DNA of 64,000 bases from Corbicula japonica (lineage: Eukaryota > Mollusca > Bivalvia > Venerida > Cyrenidae), in the NCBI GenBank assembly GCA_038501625.1, contig JAZAYU010000126.1, positions 1,664,075 through 1,728,074 of the forward strand, given 5' to 3'. The first letter of the stretch is position 1, and every line of letters starts with the position of its first letter. The notes beneath the pieces were generated by a model, which worked only from the letters and a program-made list of their open reading frames with translations, did no database searches and had not been told where the DNA came from. A program made the position numbers and the translations under genes. Positions 50,960 to 61,700 of this stretch are shown piece after piece.

Positions 50960-52704
50960 CCGCGGTATTTCACAGCCTGTTTTTTATGGAGACTTAATTT
51001 ATAAACTTAAAAAGATAAAAAGCAGTGTTAATTTCTCCCGGTTATTCGTAAAAACCATCTGTAAATTTAAAAAGAAAGGTTACCAACATGATATTTTACA
51101 GCGATCTGCAGGCCTGGCGGTTAACCCTTCTACAGTTGATCATTATGCTTACCTCTTTGGTTGCACGACGGTGGCAGGGGTTTAAGAGTTTATGAAGGTT
51201 TATGGGGAAATCTTTTCTTAAAAGAACCTAGAAGCTCGATTTGATTCTTTTATCCCTGTCATCGTGTTCTTGCTGATTTTACTCCAGGAGCTCTGGTCTC
51301 GGTAAGATCATTGAATACCTGCCCATTTGGCTTTGCAATGCTCTTAGCTTCTTATGTTTTATATGTTTGTGCGCTTTTGCATGCAACATTGTTAAGCCGA
51401 TAAGTGGGTTGGAGTTTTTTCACCAAGACAACTTGTACTTGTTTGTTGATATGAGAACCTGTTGGGGCAAGTGTGTGGTTGATGCACCCTAGAACCTGGT
51501 TTAAACCCCCAGTGGCAATTTGATTTGCCACTGACCGTTCCAAGGCGGTAACCCCTCGGGTTCTCATTTTTGTTTATAGTTAGTGGTGTCTTTTTTGAAA
51601 CTGATCATTTTATTAACCATGCTCTCTCCCCCTCTCTTCTTCTTGACTGTGTGGGGAGGCTGTTTGTTCTGAATGTGGCGATTCCTGATATGCATATTTC
51701 ACCTTTATATAAATTATTTATCACAATCATCAACCCAATATCAATATTGAAATTTTATTTTTTTGGTCATCGACTTATTTTTGAATCAGTGAATATAAAA
51801 CAGTTTGTAGAGCTTTTTTAATAGAAATGATCAACTGAAATGTTTTGTTTTGGCAGCCGGAAAGTGTTCATGTCATATGTTGTAAATGTTGGGCCTACGT
51901 TTCATAATGTCTAGCATTGTCTTACAATCCATTTGTATTCTTATCTTGAAGACTAACTTAAATTTTCTGTGTACAGACTCATTTGTATCATTTTTACAAA
52001 TTCGCTTGGACATGTTCTGAAAATACGTAAATCTAGATTAATTTAATTCTATAGTTTTTATGCGCTATGTTAAATCTTTCGCTCTTAAACAATAGCTATG
52101 AACTTTTGGTAAGAAACAGTTAAACAAAGAACTGAACATGTTTTCACAAAATGTTTTGTTATTATTTTCATATTCAGCTTACTTTGAATAGCAATTTGCG
52201 ACAACAATTTTATAAATTCTTTCATAAACACTCAACAAAAGTTCTAATTGGTCAATAATTGTATAAGTTTACAATGTTTGCTAGTTTCAGTTCTTCCCTA
52301 CGTCAAGAGAGGTTGTGGAAAGAACGGCTTTGTCTTGAAATCATTTATCTAATGTCTTTTTAATATTTATTGATTGTTTTCTTAAATGAATCCAATACCA
52401 TTTACTTACACCGCTGGGTCAAAATTAGAACAGTCTTTAATTAAAAGGGAGGTAATTTTAAAATTGGATACTTTGAAAGGGGTTTATTTAAACAAATTTG
52501 CTGTTGATTAATCAGATTTTATGTTTTTCCTACTAAAGAGGGTTCCTATAAAAATAAAACAAGGAATTAAGAGCAAATTTATGTTTGCTTGACCTTTATG
52601 CAAGAAATGCATTTTAGCAAAATCAGGGATAACTCTCGCCAAACTGTTCCAAAGTCAATTATTACAAGATTAACGCTTTAGTTCAAGACTTTTGTTGGCA
52701 TATG

Positions 52705-52736
<32 letters not shown>

Positions 52737-55700
52737 TAGTGAATTCCATGTTTTTCTAATTTAAAAATCCGGACAAAAAGTGACCAATTAGAACTTTGGG
52801 TGAGTGTATTTTCAGTACATGGGAACTAAGAGTTTGATATTTATTGTCAGCGACATTGAAAATCAATTATGTAAGAGTTTGACATCTCATGTCAGTAGAA
52901 TACGAATATAAAAGTCTGATAGTTTGAAGACAAACCGGAACCACCTAACCCTAAAAATTAACTAGGAAAGTCGAAACTGTCAAACCATAATCTATGGGTC
53001 CTGTTTAAGAATTCGGTAAATGAGTCCGGAGTATAACATACCTTCGTAAGCAAAAGCATCATGCAGAGAATCATTATCAAACGCTGAGGTGACCAAAGGT
53101 TTAAACCATGGTTGCCTTCGGTTGGGGTTCATCCATATAAAAGCACACGAACGTGGACAGAATAACCATTTGTGTAAATTTCCTGAAAATATGTACATAT
53201 AGTGGTACGTAGTTGAAATTTCCAAATGAAATATAGCTATCAGGAATAGCAGCATACAGAAAACACAGCCTCTCTACACAGCTGAAATCAGACAGGAAAT
53301 GAGTACATGTAAAAACTTGACAACTTTAGAAAGACACCACAAACAACTTAAAAAATGAGAACCTGAGTGGTAACGACCTTACACCATTGTGCCCCAGGAA
53401 TTTAAAAAGGTTTCCGCAAGTGTGAGGTTGGTGCACCCTAGAACCTGGTTTAAACCCCCAGTGGCAAATAGATGTGCCACTGACCGTTCCAAGGCGGTAA
53501 CCCCTCGGGTTCTCATTTTTGTTAATTGTTAGTGGTGTCTCTTTTGAAACTGATCATTTTATTAACCATGCTCTCTCTCTTCTTCTTCTTGACTGTGTGG
53601 GGAGGATGTTTTTTTTTCTGAATGTGGCGATTCCTGATATGCATATTTCACCTTTTCTATGGTGCATCAACCTCAGACTTGTCCCTACAAGATCTTATAT
53701 GAACAAACAAGTACAAGTTGTCTTTATGAATTACACTTTTCATCTACTCGACAATTCTGCATACACAAACACACAGACATATAAACTGAATAGGCTAATA
53801 TTATTACCTATAATGAAACAGCACACGTAAAGAATTAAAAACGAAAGTAAGATAGTATTCAATAAATAAGAAAAAAGAGAACATGTCTTAATTTATATAT
53901 GACATCAATCATTGGACATGTACATTATTCATCACAAAAAAAACTTAAAGCAATAAGTGACAAAACAGTGGTGCACCTTGGAATTTGAGCCGCATTCTAG
54001 CATAAACTCAACACATTCTTGACGCGTAATTTTCTCCTTAACACAAATACATGCAATCTCCTTTTTGAACTTATTCCTGCTTTCCCATTTAACCATGTGA
54101 CTGTGTTGTTGTTTTCCTCGAATATAGTTAACATTCCATTCGTTTGGGATGGATCGAAATTTTACTGTTTATTTTTTAAAAATTGAGTTACGCAAAACCC
54201 GGGGCTAGGCGGCATGGACAGTTACTGCCCACGAATAGGCTCAATCAAACCCAGCCTGTAATATTTTCATTGTTGTCGTGTTAGGTGTCTTTCAAAGTTT
54301 TTACCAACTTTTCATTTATTCCAAAACAAAGAGAATATTCCCAGTACAATGTGTTCACCTGTGTAGAAATCTGCATCAATATCTTGAATGTCCACGTGAA
54401 GCTGCCCAGGAGCATGCGCGGCGTCAACGACAACAATTACGTCATGACGGTGACACACTTCCGTTATACGTTTTACAGGTAACAACACTGCGGTTGGACT
54501 AGTTATATGATCTGGAAAAAGATTGTTCAAGAGATTTTTATTGTAGATCTTAGTTTTACTAAACAATTCTTTCTTTCAGTTTTACTTCTTGTATATATAC
54601 AGGCAAAAACTTTTTGAAACATTACTGAGTTAAACTATCACTGGGTAGGAAACTGGGTATGGGAGATACTGTCTGGAAATTGGGTATGGGTGATACTGTC
54701 AGGAAACTGGGTATGGGTGATACTGTCAGGAAATTGGGTATGGGTGATACTGCCAGGAAATTGGGTATGGGTGATACTGTCAGGAAATTGGGTATGGGTG
54801 ATACTGTCAGGAAATTGGGTATGGGTGATACTGTCAGGAAATTGGGTATGGGTGATACTGTCAGGAAATTGGGTATGGGTGATACTGTCAGGAAACTGGG
54901 TATTGGTGATACTGTCAGGAAACTGGGTATGGGTGATACTGTCAGGAAATTGGGTATGGGTGATACTGTCAGGAAACTGGGTATGGGTGATACTGTCAAG
55001 ATCCTCGTTCTGATATAACTAATGCGAAAACTTACTATGGGTTTAAATTCTTGGAACGATCTGTCGACGAAATTTGTCCCCTTGAGTATAAATGATTTTA
55101 AAGTATCTGATGAAATTACCTAGACCAGAACACATTGAATCATCATTTATTTCAGAACATGATCATTTTGGAGTTTTTATATTGGTTTCAAAACTTATTA
55201 TCATATCTTAAGTCATTTACCTACAACTGCGAGTTTCACCTTGGGATGTTTCGTCAAAAAAGTTTCATACATTTCCACAACAGAATCTTCGTCAATCAAA
55301 GGAAACTCAATATCCATGTTCACTACGTTCGCCCCTGAAAACATATTAATGCACGCATAACGAATAGCGTGATTTTACATAGACAATTTTAACAAAAAAC
55401 TGTAAAGGCATAACAGAAATATTACAAGCTTATATCCCGATTGAAAGATGAGAACAACAATAGCTTATAGCTGACGTTGTATACTGTAAATGCATTTACA
55501 TTGGTGAGGATGCAATTTCGCGGCTAGGAAAACACGATATTTTATGCGTCCTTAAATTCGTGACCAAAGAGATCCACAAAAATATTATTATGCGAATATT
55601 AATAAATTCTCAGTAGGTCAACGGCATTTGAAACATTTAAAGTGCAGCTTTTATTTGTTACAGTCCAAGATAACGGCCCATCTGGTTCGTTTTTGGTAAA

Positions 55701-58700
55701 CTGATTTTGGTTTCGTTTCAAAACTGATTATTTATAAACATATGCACGATTTGTTTCTGTGTGTTTTTACCTGTGTAAAGTGGGAAGAATGTGTTTTCTG
55801 AAAGTTGCTATTCTTCATACGCATGTTTCACTTTTTTTTAATTAATATGCAAAACATAAAAGGCTAATTGGTTTATAAATTAATTTGTTAAAACATAACA
55901 TCTAGAATCAAATACAGATACAGCAAACGTTCATTAATCACGTCATAAACATATACAATTACCTTCCACCCTTGAAACTGTTGCATGTGTTGTGACGTTT
56001 ACAGCATGGTATGTCAATGAGGTTATCAAAATAGCATCACCGCTTTTCAACGGGTACGTCTTCATTACCGTGTTCACAGCTGAAAACATGTATATTAAGG
56101 GAATACCACTTTTAATTAAACATCACTCATTCTATAAAGGGCTTACCACTTTATTAAAAAGTTACTTCCACTTTTAATGTCTTGCAACTTTTAATTAATT
56201 TTTACTTATTCTAGTTACAGCTTACCACTTGTATGAAACTGTACTTCCTCTATTAGGTCATGCCACATTAAATAAAATTTTATTTATTCTATAAAGGGAC
56301 TTTAATTAAATTGTACTTACTCTATTAAGGGCATGCCGCTTTTTCATTGAATTTTACTTATTTTATTATGAGCATAACACTTTTAATTTTTTCCCATTTT
56401 AATTAACGCTAACTTATTCTATTGAATGCCTGCCACTTTAAAGTAAATGATTCTTATTTTATTAACCGAGCTTCTAGTAAGTAATTGAAATTGTGTTTGC
56501 AGCTCGATTTATTTTAGCCTATCTGGTAGGTCGGTTGTCGAACATAGGGCTCTTGTTTGACGGTATTCCTTTCAGAAAATTATTGTTTATCTTATTAATT
56601 AAAAGCAGCATTAAATAATTTTATTATGCATTACCCTTTGTCACATTTTGCAACAAGAACGTGTCGTCGGCGTGAACACCCATAAAATCAGCAACCTTAA
56701 GTGTAAGTAAATCAGTTTGAATTAAACACGATCTGAAACAAAGTAAGTAATAACATAACATATCCACTTACATTACATAAATCTCAAAAAACAAAGTAAG
56801 TAATAACATAATGTATCCACTTACATTACCTAAATCTCATAAAACAAAGTAAGTAATAACATAATGTATCCACTTACAATACATAAATCTCATAAAACAA
56901 AGTAAGTAATAACATAATGTATCCTCTTACATTACCTAAATCTAATAAAAAGAAAGTAATAACATAATGTATCCACTTACATTACCTAAATCTCATAAAA
57001 AAGAAAGTAATAACATAATGTATCCACTTACATTACCTAAATCTCATAAAAAAGAAAGTAATAACATAATGTATCCACTTACATAACCTAAATTTAATAA
57101 AAAGAAAGTAATAACATAATGGATCCACTTACATTACCTAAATCTAATAAAAAGTAAGTAATTACATAATGTATACACTTACATTACCTAAATCTCATAA
57201 AAAAGTAAGTAATAACATAATGTACCCACTTACATTACCTAAATCTCATAAAAAGTAAGTAATAATATAATGGATCAACTTACATTACCTTAATCTCATA
57301 AAAAAGTAAGTAATAACATAATGGATCCACTTACATTACCTAAATCTCATAAAAAGTAAGTAATAACATAATGTATCCACTTACATTACCTAAATCTCAT
57401 AAAACAAAGTAAGTAATAACATAATGTATCCAATTCCATTACCTAAATCTCATAAAACACAGTAAGTAATAACATAATTCATCCACTTACATTACCTAAA
57501 TATCATAAATCAAAGTAAGTAATAACATAATGGATCCACTTACATTACCTAAATCTCATAAAAAAGTAAGTAATAACATAATGGATCCAATTACATTACC
57601 TAAATCTCGTCAAAAAGTAAGTAATAACATAATGGATCAACTTACATTACCCAAATCTAATAAAAAAAGTAAGTAATAACATAATGGATCCACTTACATT
57701 ACCTAAATCTCATACAACAAAGTAAGTAATAACATAATGGATCCACTTACATTACCTAAATCTAATAAAAAGTAAGTAATAACATAATGGATCCACTTAC
57801 ATTACCTAAATCTCATAAAAACAAAGTAAGTTATAACATATTTTATCCACTTTCATTACCTAAATCTCATAAAACAAAGTAAGTAATAACATAATGTATC
57901 CACTTACATTACCTAAATCTCATAAAACAAAGTAAGTTATAACATAATGTATCCACTTACATTACCTAAATCTCATAAAACAAAGTAAGTAATAACATAA
58001 TGTATCCACTTACATTACCTAAATCTCATAAAAAGTAAGTAATAACATAATGGATCCACTTACATTACCTAAATCTCATAAAAAAGTAAGTAATAACATA
58101 ATGGATCCACTTACATTACCTAAATCTCATCAAAAAGTAAGTAATAACATAATGTATCCACTTACATTACCTAAATCTCATCAAAAAGTAAGTAATAACA
58201 TAGTGGATCCACTTACATTACCTAAATCTCATAAAACAAATACAGCCCAAAACAATTTTTAAAAATCAGGGACTAGTGTGCATTCTGCTTGATTGACTAA
58301 ATAAGTTTACAAGTTTTAATACAAACAAAGCAGACTGTTAAAATTGGCAAAACATGTAACACACTAACGCATATTAAAATAAAACAACTCTCTTAAGGGA
58401 CTTAATCTTGCAAGCTAGCACATGTGTATCAAAAGTTCGACCTTGTTTTCTATAATAATACACTCATTATAAATGTGTTAAATCTTAGCTTCGTTGCTGT
58501 TGGCTTTTATTTGTGTTGTACAAGTGTATATTTGTTAACAAACAAAACAAACAACTATTCCAAGTTAGACGTAAAATTAAGGACCTTAATAAGTATGAAA
58601 AATAAGCAGAAACCAAAATTGTTTTTATGGGGTCAAACAGCGTTACTAATCCAGAGCGCGCTTTCCAACGTGCAGATCTCTTAAATCCACGTTAATCTTA

Positions 58701-61700
58701 TTAGATCATTATTAAGCACGTGATCGTGGTCGTCATGTTATTCACAAAGATATTAATCTGTCAAGGAAATGTATCATTAAGCTCGCAATATGTCCACCGC
58801 ATGACAACTCATTTCAGATCCTATAAATGAAAATAAAATTTCTAAATGCAAACTCATTTCATATCCTTTATTGTAATATCTAAACATAATGTCTAAATTG
58901 AAACTCAGATCCTACACATCTAATTAATAATTTCTAAATTAAAACTCAGATCTTACACATCTAATCATAATTTCTAAATTGAAACTCAGATCCTACACAT
59001 CAAAGCATAATTTCTATAATGAAACTCAGATCGTACTCATCTAAACATAATTTCTAAATTGAAACTCAGATCCTACACATCTAAACATAATCTCAGATCC
59101 TTCACATCCAAACATAATTTCTAAATCTTGTATTGAAATGATAAGGATTCAGACAGGCTACTGCGGCAAAGGCGTTGACCCCAACAGTCCTAAAAATGGT
59201 TTTAACGCGCATAACTCTGATCATCTTTGATAAACATGTCCATCTTTATACACCTATGACGCCATAAATAGCAATGAATACCCTATATGAAAAAAGTATA
59301 TAAAAACCTTTGTTTTGGCGGCGTGGAGGTATTTGTACATGTTGTATCGAAACCAAGTATCCGGATGGCTCTCCATTTCAACAAGGTACCTGAAACACAT
59401 TGGTTAAGCAGTTTAATGCATGATCAAGATACGCCATATAAAAATTGAACTGTATGTTTATAATTTAAAATTTATTAAGTTTCAGGTTCATGCTCTTGGC
59501 AAGATAATCTCATTTCTTCTTCTTAAGGTACTGAATTACATCTTCTCTAGATCATTTTAACCACTAACATAGGTAATGAAAACAAATAGCACTGCAATAC
59601 TAAAACAGCTACCTAATGTTGGTTTGTTGACTGATGTTCAATATTAACCATTAATTTTATATATTTTGACATAAACGGTTTAAATGTTCTTTAGATATAG
59701 AACCTTGAAACATTTTAGCCGACACCGACAAGAGGGATAGAGATATGCACTAAAGTACTTAGTTTAATCAGGGTCTATTTAATTAGTAGGGTTATCGCAC
59801 TCGCCGATTGGTGAAAATATGATGTCGTCGTAGACAACGTGATCTGATCAATTTCCGCCGCCATTTGCAATTAGAGAAAAACAACTGAAAATACGTATGA
59901 TCTTGTCCGTTAAATTATACATTTTAAGATAATAATCGGGTACAATTATCGGATAAAATACACAATGTAAGTATTGATATTTCATTTCTTTTATTGATTG
60001 AAGTTAATATCTGTTTGTATAATGTGTAATATGCAAATTTACCAAGTCTGTTGATAATTGTTGTTCCCAAATAATATAGACAAATTGGCCGAATTTGGTA
60101 GACAATGGGTTGTTTCCCACAGCTTTCAGTAATAAATAGCGATTGATAATGCAAAATTGTTTAGTGGAAAATGCAAAGAAAAGATGAGACAGTGCATCCA
60201 ATGTAAAATTATATAGATACATTAGCTTGGGTCTTGACAATTTTAACAGAAACTTCCGCGAAAATAGGCAATTTTGGTTAAATGGCGGCCATCCCCAATT
60301 ATTACTCGTTAAATTTGCTCGCTATTCACACATTGAATTACCGACAAAGGTGACTAAAGTTAGGGTTTTTATTTAGTTCTTTGGTTGCATCGTGCATTAG
60401 TACATAAATAAAAGCAATCTTATTGTGTTAGTTTGGTTAAAACTGACTTCAAATTTCACGATTTAACGGCGTGTCTTCACCATGAGTGAAATTTTATAAT
60501 TCTATGACGAAGGGTCTTCAGTTTTCATTTTCAAGTTTTTAAAATGTATGAAAACGTTTATTATAACCAGTGATATTTTAAAAATACCAATCTATGCCTT
60601 ACTTAATATGTTTACGTAATATTTGAACTGTAGATCCTGCTCTGAAATGAACTCGGATCTCTGGCTAACCATAATATACCAATTGAGCTTCCGATCGAGG
60701 CCTCTGATTTGAACACAAATAGATTCCTCCCAAATTTTACAAGACATTTCTAATCTACTATCCGTGCAATCTTCTATGAATTTAAAATTAATTGTCGATC
60801 CAGATCAGACAACATGAATGGCTGATCTGGATCTACACTGTTTGCCCACGAAATAAAGGTGTGTCTATGGAGTAAAGTGTAACGTCTTCTTAGAGAAAAG
60901 ACTGTGTAACTCCTAATTTCAATGGTATGTTTTGCACATAGGTTCAGAGACCATATTATCATCGGAAATATCCTCACATTCACTGTGGGTGTACTCCCCA
61001 AGTAAATCATCCAGATTTATGTCCTCGTCCCAATGCAAAAAGTCACGTTTGCTATAAGACATGTTTCATCAACAATGACAAAAAAGTTAAGAGTGGTGTA
61101 AGCAATAGTTTGGTCTCTCTTTGGTCGTTTTTTTTTTAAAAACAATCATCAAAGACCCCATAGAAATACCGTGAATATTGGAGAATGACACGTGTGAAAA
61201 ACGATGTTAACAAATTAAAAACAAAACTATTGAAAGTTGTGCCAATTAGCATCATACTTAAAGTCGCTCTTTCATTTATACCGAACTCAAATGAAGTCGG
61301 AAAAGAAAGTGGCAAACAAATGATAAAAACTTGTCTATTTCAATCATTGAGCTCATTAAATATTCTTTATTTTTCAACGACACAAAAGGAGTTAATAGAT
61401 AACAAGCAAACAATAACAATAACAAAGCACAGTTCCGATCTCTGCAACAAAATTACAACTAATAATAATCGGAAACTATTTTATTTCCATTTTTTTTGGT
61501 TATAGCAATTTAGAAATATAATAATAAATATTTTATGAGTAAAATAAGGATGTGCGTATTTAATTATAATGAAGAAAACAGTCTTTTAAATATTCAGCGA
61601 AATATCAACCCGTTTTGCGATTTTAAATCGCGTAAATAGGGGGTCATTGTAGTTTAATTGAAATAAAAATTACACCAACGTGTAGATCAACTTTTCCCCT

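Noticed and set aside
54622..55018. Open frames of 107-125 codons on both strands
   Set aside because: They are the 27-bp minisatellite read in stop-free frames, inside an intron.
56735..58240. CRISPR-like array
   Set aside because: Regular spacing comes from whole-unit tandem repetition without unique spacers, in a eukaryotic intron.
58050..58262. Repeat protein frame with M-D-P-L-T-L-P-K-S-H
   Set aside because: It is the 52-bp minisatellite where neighbouring units happen to be 51 bp long; it breaks elsewhere in the array.
59146..59203. Exon-like stretch on the minus strand (acceptor TTTTTAG, then T-V-G-V-N-A-F-A-A-V-A)
   Set aside because: It looks like the family's N-x-T-x-G-V-N-A region, but it is in the wrong order before exon 3, in the wrong phase after exon 2, and lacks a good donor. 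Exons 2 and 3 join without it.
59775..59864. 29-codon frame beginning M-A-A-E-I-D-Q, minus strand
   Set aside because: It is very short and ends inside the terminal inverted repeat of the hAT-like element; no evidence of expression or a joining exon.
61185..61505. 106-codon frame, plus strand
   Set aside because: It lies inside the hAT-like element, is low-complexity K/T/S-rich, and matches no transposase motif I know.
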